A stretch of 64,000 nucleotides of DNA from Paramacrobiotus richtersi (taxonomy: Eukaryota > Tardigrada > Eutardigrada > Parachela > Macrobiotidae), in the NCBI GenBank assembly GCA_034698045.1, contig JAQGAU010000011.1, forward strand, positions 1 through 64,000, read 5' to 3'. A program made the translations under genes and the position numbers. Numbering within the stretch: the first letter of the stretch is position 1; every line of letters begins with the position of its first letter. The notes under the pieces are model-generated. The model was not told the DNA's origin and made no database searches. It saw nothing but the letters and a program-made list of their open reading frames with translations. This document shows positions 11,966-24,529 of the stretch, piece by piece.

Positions 11966-12249
11966 GTCCTGTTTTTCCCCAGAAGCGGAATTTGTAACAA
12001 AATAAAGATGACAGACTGTGTACCAGTTTTGCGTTTTTACGCACGGCGCGTGATTCACATCCTTAAAATCATTGTGAAAAAAATACAAGAAATACGTGTG
12101 TCTGTGCGCAAAATAGTTTGTAAGACCGCGGGGGTTCGCCCAAGGGCTGAACAACTGTCTCGTTCAGTAACGCAAGAAACCCGATAATTGACCGCTTTGG
12201 ATTTTACCGGTTATTGCTCACGGTTAATTCCGTCATTATTAATATTGTT

Positions 12250-13300
12250 ATTGTTATGCTCGTCTTTAGATCTGGGCTGTGTTCAATGGATATTTGCGAC
12301 GTTGCACATGCACACACTACCATGACGTCTTTTTGTTTTACGAATGATTCTCGCGGGTATTAATTATTATTGTTTAAATTCACTCAGCGGCATAATATTG
12401 TTTTGTACGTTACGTATACGTAAAGTCGTAAGCACAGGTAGCTGGATAGGTACCCGACATAATAATATTATTAACAAGTGTTTAACAATTAGTATCTTAA
12501 TTTTGCCATAGTGATCATCATAATATTATAGCACAGCTACAACATTGTTTTTTAAAAACAAATTTCTACAAATTTAATGTACCATGCATTCAGCTGTACG
12601 ATAATTTTAGCGGTACTGTATAATGTATATGTGGTACGGTCATAATCAGTAAATAATAATAGTATGAATATGTACACAGTAGCTTCGCTTTGCCGGAAGC
12701 ATCAAATTAAACGACTATTTACGACGAGTGTGACCGCGTTTAAAATATTCGCAATAATTGCAGATAACAAAGTCCGGCTTTTCACGGTCTTTCGTTCACG
12801 CTGATAAGAAATTCAATCATACAGCGAACATTTGCTGCTCTAGTGGACTGGATATACTTTTGCCGATATGAGTTGTTCGATCGGTGTTATTACTTTCCAT
12901 GCTGTACACATTTTGCACAGCCTTTGAAAACCTTTTCCCCGTAACTGTTTACGATTATCGCTAATTTCGGATGATGATTTAAAGTTGCACAAGGTTCGTA
13001 AACAAAGTATGATGTAGGTGAAATTAGTTACTTGTACTACTTTTGCTGAAAAATACGCAGCAACAGGCAGAACAGCTGATCGATAGAGCGTGGCGCGCTG
13101 AGGATGTCACGATGTGCGAGGCAGCTTGATTACTTTATTCTAGCGCCTTCGGGCGGCAGTCAGCATTTTTTTAATCCCCCGTAGATATATGTTAGCCGCG
13201 CTCCGCCATTGTTTATCTTCAGATGGAGAAATGTTGGTCGACTTCGATCAAAATTCCGAAACTCAAACGCTTTCTGTAATTGTGTTGTTTATAACCGATC
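12250..13300. other. intergenic region upstream of the dehydrogenase
   Basis: AT-rich non-coding sequence between the Kelch array and the Ldh2-type gene. No ORF with homologous support, tRNA or clear TATA box was found. The promoter of the dehydrogenase should lie near its right end, which is GC-richer (13130-13200). Confidence 0.6.
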
Positions 13301-13307
13301 AGCCATC

Positions 13308-16300
13308 ATGAAGATCTCTTCCCACTTGTTGTCATATTTTCTGTATTGCAGCGAACGAACAGTCGGCAAAGGATTCCGCCGTTTCAAGCATTCCTCCTTC
13401 CCGTCAGCCAGGCATTTCGCGATGGCGAGCCAAACCAGTGTCTCCATCGATCCAACTACAACGGTTGTGGTACCTGTTGCTGAGGCTGCGTCTTTCATGC
13501 AGCGCTGCATGGAAACAGTGGGAACACATCCTGATCATGCCCGACAACTGGCGGAGGTGCTGGTGATGGGGGATCATCGCGGGCATTTCTCCCATGGACT
13601 GAATCGTTTAGGTAGGAACAACCAACAAATTAACTGCGCAGAATGCAGTTGTGGTTGATGATTGTAAAGCTGCAGTATTTTGAAAGTTTGATGTTTTTCT
13701 TACATGTATGATTTATAATATTGATAAGGAAATCTTGCAAAAATTGGAAAATAGTAAATAATGATAATAATCCTGATTGCACAGTTTGCTAGATTGTTTT
13801 AGTTTTATTTATTTTAGTTCGAATTCTGAGCTGATTTGTGCGTTTGTTTGCGAAATACGCGTATCATAACGTAATAATGATCTGTATATAATTTCAGTTA
13901 TGGTAACTTATATATACCAGCACTATGATAATACAAATGATTTAGGTGCGATTTTTCTGTTAATTTTGGCCTAATTTATTACATTGTTGTAGTGCGGTTT
14001 AACGTATAATATTAGTCAGATTCAAGAGATGAAAATTTGTCAGAATTCTAAAAACCAATTGATCTGATATCGAATCCAAAAATTTAAATCTGACGTATAT
14101 TTCGCTGAATTTTGAATAATGGTGGCAAATTGTTTTGAACTTCCAAGGATCCTTTTACATGTTAGAACCACTACACTACGATGTGAACGTAACTGGTAAA
14201 ACAGCAATGTTAACGTCGATTCACTTGAAGTACCGTAAACTTCTCACGTGTGTAATTCGCCAGTGGCTAAATGTTTGCTTGATTTCACAGCAATACTCTA
14301 TTATGTTTTTAGAATTATTTCTTGGTATTCTGCAAATCTCAGTTCACAAAATTTTAAAAATATTACTGTACCATAAAATATTTATTTTTTATTTGCAGCG
14401 AGATATTGAATACTAAAAGTTGAAAATGTATCAGAAAATTGAACTTGTTGTTTTTAAATTAAACAAAAATTTTTTTTGGTTGAAACAGACATGTACATCC
14501 GGGATATCCAGTCGAAAACGTGCAGCGGAGAGGGCACACCGACTATCGTCAAAGAATCCACTTCCACCGCGTTGGTCGATGGACAAAACTTACTTGGTAA
14601 AATTTACGACGTTCAGCTGAATCTATCGTCATTAATTTGTAATTTGCTTGTATTGCATGCACGTTATGTTAAATACATAGCAAAAAATATTTTTTTCAGA
14701 AGGTCATGAACAAAATTTATTTGTTTCAGGCAAAATTTGTCCGCAACATGTAATTTTATAGTTTATTTTATTTTTTAATTTTGTTCTGCTTCCAGTTAAC
14801 GTTTTTTTTCATAATTTATGATCTGTTTATGTTACTGGTTGCAATACTTTCATCAGGTTTATTTATCGTTTTTATTTAGTGATAAACTTGTTATTAATGT
14901 CATAATTTATCGGCATAATAATAGGTCCGGTTGTTGGGCGTTTTGCCATGGATTTGGCGATTCGGAAAGCCAGAGAATCGGGTGTCGGTTGGGTTGCCGC
15001 CAATGGTAATGGATTCTGCTTAATATTGATAATAGAATTAATAAAATATTATAGTTGATGAGAATTTTCGTATTACAGCATCCAATCATTACGGCATCGC
15101 TGGTTATTACGGCCTACAGGCTTGTGAAGCGGGAATGATCGGCATGTCCTTTACCAATACCAGTCCATTCTGTGTTCCCACGGGAGCCCTTGCTGTGAGT
15201 ATATATCTCGGATATTTAACCTACAATTAAATTTAATATTCAGTTTAATATACAATTAAATATACAATTAAATTTGATATCCAGTGTAATATACAATTAA
15301 ATTCAATATGCAATGTAATGTCAATTAAATTTAATATACAATGCAATATACAATTAAATTTAATATATAAAGTAATATACAATTAAATCTGTGAAGGAAA
15401 GGAGTATTTTTAACCATATATCAGAAACATTTAATAAATTATTTTATAATTCGGTTTTACAAGCAATATCTTTCCGGCTCGCTTGATAATTAATTTTGTT
15501 AATCGGTTTTATGTAAAGACAGCTTTATACCAAATCTACTGATTTTTACAGTTTCATGAAAATCTACATGCTGCTGTGAATTTTTGTCAGCGTTTTATAT
15601 TCGGTCGAATAAATCTGCTGTAAGAGAGCAGACTCGTTTGAAATGTAGGAACTGGTCATAATTTATTGGTAATCCTATGGGATTATTTCTTGATTATTGT
15701 TTGTTATTTATGATACAAATACTCAATAATTTTTTGTATTATTTATGATGTATTAGATTTTTGTGGTTAGCGAAATATCAGCGTGATCTGATGCCGACAT
15801 GTGAGCTGAGTTTTGCTGTTGTAAATTAGAAAGCGTTGGGGACGAATCCGATTTGTTTTGCTGCGCCCGGTGTGAATGACGATCATTTCGTCCTGGATAT
15901 GGCTACGACCACCGCTGCACTTGGTAACGACTATTTATACAGTCAGACTGACAAAAAGCATAATATTATCGCCACAAGTTTTTTTATTCTTTCAAATTAT
16001 TTTCCAAATTTTTCCATATTTTTCTTGGTGCTTTCGCGCCGTGTGGTGTTAATATACGACGTAGTGTAATGGCTTTGAAGTTTAGCTGACATGCTAGAAT
16101 GTTGCGGTAAGGAACTATGAGCATGTACGATATGTAACATGGAAACGCTGCTTTTTAATATAAATTGTTCTTTGTTTGCAATCCCGATTGGAGATTCTTT
16201 GGCTGATCGAAATCACAGTTTTTACGAGAATATTTTGCAATATATTTGATTAAATCACATTTCGCAAAACTGACGAAGCGGTGTTTGCAGGTTTACAATG

Positions 16301-18390
16301 ACGCCGCAAAATTCTTGGTCGAGACGAATAAACTTCACATAATACTAGCATTCCTTAAAAACTTGACAAAGTATTCTATGTTTAGTTGCAATACATTCGT
16401 TCACAGTGCGGTAATGTTTTTTTTATTGCATAAAACCAGATTTACTGTATCCGGTTTTTGCACTGGGAAGCAGTAGCGTTCAGGAAAATTCATTACTCCT
16501 TACAAAATGTAAAAAATATAAGTTAAATTTAAGCAAGTTTATGTAAGTTTTAACAATTTGACACACATTTTAGAAATTTTGTCTAAATTATACAAAATTT
16601 ATTAAGCGGCTTATGATTTTTAAAAATAAAAAAAGAGTTTATTGTGAATTTGAATTAGGTATACAGGATTTAATTAGCGACTTGTAACGCGTTGGATCTG
16701 TTTTAAGGAAAGGTGGAGATTGCCATGCGTAAAGGGCAATCAGTGCCTAATACATGGGGCATTGATCAAGACGGGAAATCATCAACGGATCCGGACAAGA
16801 TCTTCCACGGCGGTGGACTGCTTCCCTTAGGCGGTAAATGAATGACAAAATTGCATTTTCAAGACAGGTTAGATGGATGTGAAATTAACTGCACAAACTT
16901 TTTAAAAAAACCCAGGTATTCACCTGGGTTTTTCTGTAACTGCCGAAACAATTTTCTGTAACAATTCTGTAACTGCCGAAACAATTTTCAGGAAGTTTCA
17001 ATATACAATGAAATTTCCGTAAAACGGAACGTCAATCAGATAATGCAGCTCAGTTAATTGCTTAACGAATTAAATCATTCAAAAAAAAGTAAGTTGTTTG
17101 TGAGCTTCGGTGCCTTAAATCATTTCTAAAAATTTAACACTGCGATTTGTACTGCTTTTCCTTAAAAGCAGTTAATTATGGTTCGAAATATCGCTTTTAA
17201 CGGTTCAGTTGTCAAAATCTTTTTCCCCATAAGAGAAAGTTAAGAGGAAAAATTTGGAAATTTTGTGGACTGGTTTTGAATAAAATTCGTTAAAATGTAG
17301 GATCGGAAAATACTGGCGGTTATAAAGGCTACGGACTGAACATGATGGTGGAGATTCTGTGTGGGATTCTATCGGATGCGGCATTTGGACCGAATATCCG
17401 ATCCTGGTCTCATCCGGATGGAGCGGCCAATTTGGTGAGTAAACCTGCCGATTCGAGTCATATTTTTCTGTGGTCGCATGATCAAAATTAATGACCTTCT
17501 ACCGAGTTCAGCATTGTCACGCTACTTCCGTTACCCTGAAACTGCCAAAAACTGCACGGTTCTGTATTGCATTAATTAGTAATTGATTTAGCTTATTACA
17601 GAATTTATTAAGCCTTCGGATTATTTTTTGTAGGGACAAGGTTTCGTTGCTATCGATCCGGGACGTTTTGCCGATGATTTTAAAGAACGTCTGCATGGAT
17701 TCATGAACATATTACGCAATCTGGAGCCGGTAAGGAATATTTTTATGCCACCGGAAGTTTCTGAAACCATTTTTTACCATTTTTTACCGAACAGATTTTT
17801 AAAATTGATTTGAACGTGAAAAAGAATTGATTTTAATTTATAATATCAGTTGTATTTTAATAATTTATAAATTTATAAATATTTTAAATAATTTATAATA
17901 ATATCATAATTTATAATGTCATTTTCCTGGCGACATTGTACCTGTCTCATTCGTTATCGTACATTTATCACAAATTTATCGTAACTTACATCAACTGGTA
18001 CCATTACCGTGTTTCTAGGTAATCCAACTCTATTATCTAGATTATTATAAGAGATGAACGACGTAGTGCAGTGGCAGAAGTGCAGTGCAATATCTCCTAA
18101 CTCATTGACAGCGTTCAGGAAAAAAATAAAATCCTGGTACAAAAAATATAAACAACAATAAAAATTTAAAAAACAGTTTTTTAAAAATAAACCGTAAATA
18201 AATCTTCGACTTTTTGTGTTATTTTCAGTCCGATCCATCGCGGCCGGTACAAGTGGCCGGTGATCCGGAGCGTGCTCACATTCGGAAATGCGACACCTTG
18301 GGCGGGATTCCTTACCATGTCAATCAGATTCACCATGCGGAGGAACTTGCGAAAAGCCTCGGAGTAGCCCCATTGAAAACGAAGGATTAG
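13308..18390 (+). CDS. malate/L-lactate dehydrogenase, Ldh2/MDG2 family
   Basis: NAD(P)-dependent oxidoreductase of the Ldh2 (malate/ureidoglycolate/sulfolactate dehydrogenase) fold, which oxidises 2-hydroxy acids; the exact substrate cannot be read from sequence. Nine exons: 13308-13611, 14489-14596, 14925-15005, 15079-15194, 15830-15923, 16708-16833, 17301-17434, 17634-17729, 18229-18390. They give 1221 bp and 406 residues with all phases consistent. Hallmarks are [15 protein letters not shown] (catalytic His region), [46 protein letters not shown] and [15 protein letters not shown]. The first 38 residues are Ser/Arg/Lys-rich with few acids, so a mitochondrial presequence is possible. A second start, [10 protein letters not shown] at 13422, would give a cytosolic form. 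The upstream ORF extension has no ATG. Confidence 0.93.
14168..14180 (-). repeat. A-box-like intronic motif copy 1
   Basis: The reverse strand reads CGTAGTGTAGTGG, in intron 1 of the dehydrogenase gene and antisense to it. This copy continues with TT, as in many tRNA-Val genes. Confidence 0.6.
15228..15395. repeat. AT-rich tandem repeat in intron 4
   Basis: Seven or so imperfect units of ATACAATTAAATTTAATAT fill the 5' part of dehydrogenase intron 4. Confidence 0.75.
16060..16073 (+). repeat. A-box-like intronic motif copy 2
   Basis: CGTAGTGTAATGGC followed by TTTG, in dehydrogenase intron 5, sense orientation. Confidence 0.6.
16907..16991. repeat. intronic hairpin plus short direct duplication
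   Basis: AAAACCCAGGT and ACCTGGGTTTT form a perfect stem around a four-base loop at 16907-16932. Immediately after it CTGTAACTGCCGAAACAATT occurs twice. Both lie in intron 6 of the dehydrogenase. No function can be assigned. Confidence 0.6.
18062..18075 (+). repeat. A-box-like intronic motif copy 3
   Basis: CGTAGTGCAGTGGC in dehydrogenase intron 8, sense orientation, followed a few bases on by a second AGTGCAGTGC. Confidence 0.6.
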
Positions 18391-19287
18391 AATTTGATCA
18401 ATTTTTTTGGTGAAAAAGGAGTTTTTCTATGTTGTGATCAGCTGGAAGATCATGTTGGTTTTTTATTTTTTAAGCGTTTTCCGTTACTTGATTTTTATTT
18501 TCTGATGTTTATATCTGATTTTATTGTTCCCGTTTTAGATTTTTATTTTCTTTCTGATTTTCTGGATATTCTTCTGGTGATATCGGATTAACGTGCAACT
18601 TGCAGCAGATGCGGTGAATGCATTAAATAATATTAACAACGTTGTTCGGAACATATTTGGTCGCAGCTGCATAGTACGCAGTACAATTATATCGGTAATA
18701 AATAATGCTTTTAAATCGTGCATTTTGAATTTATGCATGATTGCAATAAAGAAGCTTATGTGTATCGTAGTTCAGTGGCTGTAATAAAGGAAGGAAAACA
18801 TCCGTGTCCACGCTCAACATTCATTCACTGTTCGAGGCCTCAAAGTCGGTGACATTCGCAATATAAATTATAACCTTCAACAGTACTTTTTAGGTTAATA
18901 ACATTCATTAACTTAATGTTGTGCGTTTTTGTATAGAAAGTTTATATACGTGATTGTGCAGTCCAGATTCCCATTAATACAGATAGATTAGGGATCATGA
19001 TAAAATACGGTCAGCAAACGCAGCATCAGCATTACACAGCAATATATCGCACTTCTGCTTAGAACACTGCGCACTTTTATCGTTTTCATTCATTCATTTC
19101 AAAAAACTGTGAGAATAATACCACTCGTTAACCTTTGTTTTGCATCCGTATTATTGACGCGTGTGAGTCTGCAACCTGCATTTCTACCGCGGAATCAGGA
19201 ACCGATGTGAATGGGGATACGGGTTACGCAAGCGGATTTCAGGTGAAATGACATGGTTTCCCTCAGATCAGCGCTTGAACGAGGTCC
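18391..19287. other. 3' UTR and intergenic spacer
   Basis: Contains the likely 3' UTR of the dehydrogenase, with an AATAAA near 18747. The remainder is AT-rich spacer with no supported ORF. Confidence 0.5.
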
Positions 19288-19295
19288 ATATAAAC
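19288..19295 (+). promoter_or_regulatory. TATA box of the Gly/Tyr/Trp-rich peptide gene
   Basis: CATATAAA lies about 145 bp before the ATG. A start site about 30 bp downstream (near 19320) would leave a leader of roughly 115 bp. Confidence 0.6.
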
Positions 19296-19432
19296 GAGCA
19301 CTTTCGAATAACGATTCATCAGACGATTTTAGTTTTTGCTCTACCGGCTAGAAAAATTTCTTGTCAGAGTTTTACATAGTCAGTTTAGTTTGCGCAGTTA
19401 TTCTACTTTTTACTCCGTGACCTTTCATCAAC

Positions 19433-19907
19433 ATGTTTTCCTTCAAGTCGGTAAGTCACCCACAGTAATTTCTGTTGAGATTTTTATATGCAAATCATCA
19501 TAATCGAATGCGGAATGAAACTGATTATGAAAGTATTTGTTTTAAAAATGTTTTCTATAAGTTCTATACTCAATAATTTTGTGGAGCTACCTAGTTTACT
19601 ATTGACAGTCTCGTTATGGACTGCTTTGATATAGACTACCGTAAACCCAAGCGAAAGCTGTTTATGATTTACTTCATCAATTGTTGGATTAACATTGTTG
19701 AATTCCGTTTTTCAGATTGTCCTCCTGTTGTTGGTGGCCATGATGGTCCTGGTGAGCGTGGATGCCTGGTACGGAGGCTACGGACGCGGTTTCGGCGGCT
19801 ATGGCGGACGGTTCGGTGGTTGGGGACGTGGTGGTAATTGGGGCGGACCATTTGGTGGCTATGGACGCTTCGGAGGACGGTGGGGCGGCTATGGACCTTG
19901 GTGGTAA
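19433..19907 (+). CDS. secreted Gly/Tyr/Trp-rich small peptide
   Basis: Two exons, 19433-19450 and 19716-19907, encode 69 residues. A signal peptide of about 23 residues (MFSFKS then IVLLLLVAMMVLVSVDA) is predicted to be cut after VDA. The mature part of about 46 residues starts WYGGYGRGFGGYGGRFGG and ends GGYGPWW: almost only Gly, Tyr, Trp, Phe and Arg, with net positive charge. Composition resembles the YGG-rich NLP/caenacin antimicrobial peptides of nematodes and glycine-rich antimicrobial or cuticle peptides of arthropods; this is a likeness, not proven homology. There is no C-terminal Gly-Lys/Arg amidation signal. TATA at 19288 and AATAAA at 20139 frame the transcript, pointing to a compact, perhaps strongly inducible gene. 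Confidence 0.85.
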
Positions 19908-20138
19908 AGCTCACGTCCCTGTCAATCGCCTTGGAATGTGTCGCAGTTAGATCGTTCGTTTCTCTCTGTGACACTCTGATCGTGCGATGTGACACTCTGA
20001 TCATGACCTTTCGTCTACTGTTAGTTTGTGACTGTTGCCTGAAATGTACTGTTATCGATTCAAAAGTCATTTGAAACTGCTGGCAGTGAATGATTGTTAT
20101 GAATCACTTGAGCGTTGAGATGCTGATATTTATTTAAG

Positions 20139-20144
20139 AATAAA
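20139..20144 (+). terminator. polyadenylation signal
   Basis: AATAAA about 230 bp past the stop codon of the Gly/Tyr/Trp-rich peptide gene. Confidence 0.6.
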
Positions 20145-20159
20145 AGTTGAGCAGTGAAC

Positions 20160-21083
20160 AAGGAAGAGGCTCGGTTTCTCGCGGAAGTTGAAACGCTAAC
20201 TGGGGACGAACTTCTTTCACACAGAACACGATCACGAAGTGTCTTGATTCCAGCAGGCGTGTATTACTGATACAAACATTTGTATGGTACATTATAAATT
20301 ATTGTCCACATACAGAGAAAAACTGACAAGTTTATGGCAAAAAAACTCGCGATGTCAGAAATTATAAGTTGTTCCATGTGTACTGCCAGTTGATTTTTGA
20401 AATTAGTTAAAACACCGACGTGAATGTGGATTCCCGTCGGCTGGGCAAGCGCCCAAGAAACGTGGACAACTTGGTAATTTTATGTTTATTTCTTACAACG
20501 TTAATTGTTCTTGTTTTGTGGTTTATGATACCCACATAATTAATGTTAATGGCAGCAATGATCATAACAGTTACAGTGCGCCTTTCTGGTCGATTTAGCA
20601 GCGAGGATATCACAATACCACAAGTGGAAATGGTGACTTTTTAGTCAAATTAATCCTTCACTACGGAAAATATCACAACACGATCAATCTGAGAAAATGT
20701 AGGCATTACATTATTGTTCGTAGACCCTCACTGACGGGCGGCTACAGCTGCCAACCCCCCTCAGCAGCAATAGCTATCGAAATCACCCCCCTTAGCTGCG
20801 CTTACGTTACATTCCAATCGCTCCACCTGAATTACGCAGACATACGTACGTACCAGAGCGAAAAATGAGAAATTCCTTCATCTGGAACTGTTTATTTACG
20901 GTCCAGCTGCATTTTTAAAAAGCCGTCTCGGCGTCTCTCTCTCTAATCCGCATTTTTCCTTCGCTGGCCTCATTTCTCCATAACTTAAAAGAGATTAATT
21001 AGACCAGCGTCTGTTGGGGGGTGATTAATCTGGCGTTGGCACGTCGTGGTGTCTGCTTTCTGCGTTTGCCCATCACACGAACC
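20160..21083. other. intergenic and TatD promoter region
   Basis: No supported ORF is present. The right part (20720-21050) has C-runs and an AG-rich segment, and probably holds the start region of the TatD gene; no TATA box is evident. Confidence 0.5.
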
Positions 21084-24000
21084 ATGGCGACCCTCGCGTC
21101 GCCATCCAAGCCCCTGTACCAGCTGGTGGATATCGGGGCCAATCTGACCAGTGGGAAGTTCGGCCGGGAGCTGGATCAAGTGGTGGAACGGGCCGCGGGG
21201 GCCGGGGTTTTCAAGATTATGGTCACGGGATCCTCGATTGAGAACAGCAAAGATGGTAAGTCACTGTGCGTTGGTTGGGTTCTTCCGATGATACGGCTGA
21301 TTTTTTCCCCGTTTCGATCCAGATTTTCTTATTGGAACGTTTATTTACTGTAATCCCACTCTTGCAGATATTGAGTAGGCAGCGCTTGGAAGAACCAAAG
21401 TAGCAAAGTGTCAGATATTCACTTTATCAAGATTTTTATCGAAGTTTATTGCACGTTATAATTTGTTTTTATTTAGTTTTATGGCCATTTTTATATAAAA
21501 CTGGAACGGGATAAAATCAGTCGGGAAGCGGTTTATTTTTCATCACGTACTGTGTAAATGCATATCAAAATAATAATTTTCTCTGGTTTAAAAATTGTTA
21601 ACGACGGAACTTGATTTTTGATTTAATTTCTTGTGTTTTAGTTCTTTTAGCACCTTTTTCTGAACAGAGCGGTTACGTTTTCACTAAGGATGTATAAATT
21701 GTTTGTAGTGAACTTTTCTTTCTAACATAATTTGCAGTCACATTGGTATTATGACTGTTATCGTTTCGTTTCGCACACTGTTTTTTTCCTAAGTGAAATC
21801 GAAAGTTATTTTGAAAGCACGTCGTTTGGAACCGTTTCATTTTTGACAGTTTTCCACCCAGTGGGCTATATGAAAATATTACGAAACTAGTTACAAAATT
21901 TGTTGAAAGCATACTCTTCACTTAATAATTTAAGGCTGTATAATTCGACGACAAAGGAGGAGGATTGTGTGCCACTACACTACGCTTGCTCATTGCAGTG
22001 TATTACCGACACGTAGTTCCACATATTTCACCATTTAATTCAGACAGTCCCAGAATTAACACTGTATTCAAAAGTTCGAGTACAAAAGTGGTGACGAAGA
22101 CTTTTGTCTTTGTTTCAGCCTTGAGATTATCGAGATTATACCCGAACCATTTATATTGTACGGCCGGTGTGCATCCCCATGAAGCCAAGGATTGGGACGA
22201 TACATGTGCGGAAAATATCATTGAACTGGCCAAAAATCCGGAATGTGTCGCCATCGGTACAGTGACTACCGTCGTACATGAATATTACATCATTTTCCAT
22301 TTTTAGAAAATTGTATACAGTTTAAGTTTTAAAATGCGCACTTTTGTTTACTCGTTTATGATCTCATTTCGTGTCGCGTTGTATGAGTGATTAATCGCTT
22401 TGTGACACTAAAAATCAGTCTTACAGTGTAATATGCGAGAGTTTCCATTTTTTAAATTGTTTTGTTTTTTATCATTTTGAAAATATTTGTCTGTATGTGC
22501 GCACTTATTTGGTCCTTTTAGCGAGTTTTTTATAATATTGTATATATTATAATATATAATAATAGATATTATAATATACAGTAGTAGATATTGTAATATG
22601 AAAATATATCTATATGTCTTCGTTGTAAAATCGTTCTTACGTTTGAGTCGCACCAAGAACATTTATATGAAGTGCAAGTCTCGACAAAACTACGTATTGG
22701 TCTGAACACTGAAGGCGTAGAACAAGGGCGCTACATTTCCCGCTAGCCATCTTAACCCATGGGCGCAACATTAAATTATGGGCCTAATACATACAGATTG
22801 TTACAGGTTGAAAGTTGATATGTTGTAAAAAAGTTTGAGAAGTTTTTCTGCAGTATTTTATTTTTATAGAATGCATGTAACATTTTTACCACTAATTCGG
22901 AATGCAATTTGTTGGTTTCTCATATTGCAATTTAATATTTTTGTTGTAAATTTTTCGTTTTTAGGTTATCTTTAATTAAATCCAGTTATTTTTATTATGG
23001 ATTTATATTTTGACTTATCTTTTTATGATTTACTTTTTGATGATTTACTTTTTATAGTATTTATTTCTATTTTTTGTGGTTTATTTTTTATAACTTTCTC
23101 ATTTCTGACAGTGACCTGGCCATTTTCGTTTCAAGGTGAATGCGGTCTGGATTTCAACCGCAACTTCTCCCCCCAGGACGTCCAAATCACCGTCTTCGAC
23201 AAGCAAGTCCAACTGGCCTGTCAGCTGAAGAAACCCCTCTTTGTGCATGAGCGCGAAGCCAGTGAAGCCCTCCTCAAAGTGCTCCTACAGTACCGCAGCC
23301 AACTGCCGCCCACCGTCATCCACTGCTTCACCGGCACCAAGGAGGAGGTGAAACGCTACGTGGATCTCGGGTTCTACATTGGTCTGACCGGGTTCTTGTG
23401 GAAGGATAAATCCGTCGATGGGGTCCGGTGTATTTTGGAGGAGAGGTTGATTCCGCTGGAGCGACTGCTCGTGGAGACGGATGCGCCGTATATGTACCCC
23501 AATGTTAAGGTAAACTACGAAGAAGAATAGTTATAGTGCGAAGATATTTGAACTACGAAGAAAAATATCTTGTAAATATTTTCTAAATCTACAGATATAT
23601 TTTAAAAATAATTTAGCAAGCTAAAAATATTTTTCAAATATTTGCAATACGAAGAAAAGTATTTTGTAAATAGTTCAAAATATATTTTAAAAATGTGTAT
23701 TTATAAATATTTACATTACAAAGAAAAGCATTTTTTGATCATTTTGCATTGTTAATTCAGGAAACTGTTTAAAAAAAAGGGCAGAAGTAATTTTGTTATG
23801 TGTTAAGTGGTTTCTTGGCACAGGTTTTGAGATCTATAGAAGTAGCACAAGAGTGAAGTAGTTGACGACAGTTGCGCCACTACACTACGGTTTTCCGTAG
23901 TGTACTTATTCGTCCATTTTCGGCCTGTCTGATTTCTTGGGCACTTCATTAGGTTCTGATCTAATTTTTAACTGTTTCGGTTTTAATTATTTAGAATGCA

Positions 24001-24388
24001 CTGGAAGAAATAAAGTCCAAATTTGAAGAGTTCTCCTAATTTCGACCGATCTCGAAGTCAATATTCATTCGCGGGTTGATTTGTATCACTCTGACTGTTG
24101 CACTGTAGCTCTTGTGACACCTAATCAAACTAATGATTTACACAATCTAGTGATGTTCGCTAATGAATTATTTATATTTTATAGGCGTCCAAAGTACCGA
24201 AGAATATCCGGGAAGCATTGACGGATCAGAGTACCGGTGTGTTGAATCGGTATTGCAGTTTCCAGAGGAATGAGCCCTGCTCGCTGCCGGTGACGGTGGA
24301 GATGATAGCGGCCTATATGAAGACCGTGCCCGGTGTCGTGGCCATGAGTACCACGCAGAATGCTCTGAAAGTCTTTGGACTAATGTGA
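21084..24388 (+). CDS. TatD-family DNase (TATDN1-like)
   Basis: Metal-dependent nuclease of the amidohydrolase-like TIM-barrel fold. TatD proteins are 3'-5' exonucleases acting on DNA or RNA in repair and apoptotic DNA breakdown. The four exons 21084-21255, 22119-22256, 23136-23509 and 24185-24388 give 295 residues, normal for the family. Visible motifs: VDIGANLTSGKF at the N terminus, TAGVHPHEAKDW, AIGECGLDFNRNFSP (metal-binding Glu), LFVHEREAS (His), VIHCFTGTKEE (His) and LLVETDAPYMYPN (Asp). The C-terminal NRYCSFQRNEPCSLP matches the family RRNEP segment. The protein is close to bacterial-type TatD. The upstream in-frame extension begins with GTG, so I use the ATG at 21084. AATAAA follows at 24517. 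Confidence 0.95.
21971..21984 (-). repeat. A-box-like intronic motif copy 4
   Basis: The reverse strand reads CGTAGTGTAGTGGC, in TatD intron 1, antisense. Confidence 0.6.
23876..23906 (-). repeat. A-box-like motif copy 5, part of a hairpin
   Basis: The reverse strand of 23876-23889 reads CGTAGTGTAGTGGC. With the next bases it forms ACTACACTACGG-TTTT-CCGTAGTGTACT, an almost perfect inverted repeat with a four-base loop, in TatD intron 3. Confidence 0.65.
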
Positions 24389-24529
24389 AACTGATGTCGC
24401 TGCCTTCTGTAGAAGGAATTGCCTATTTTTTATAAAATAATTTTTATGGGGTTGTTGTGATGCTGTGACTATGGATGCAATCTGAAGGGGATGGTTGTAA
24501 TGAAAATGACGGTTTAAATAAAATGGAAC

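Noticed and set aside
13209-13307. Upstream extension of the dehydrogenase reading frame
   Set aside because: It begins with TTG, has no ATG, and lies before the Ser/Arg-rich leader; most likely 5' UTR.
19669-20070. 133-codon minus-strand ORF
   Set aside because: Antisense of the Gly/Tyr/Trp-rich peptide exon; no support of its own.
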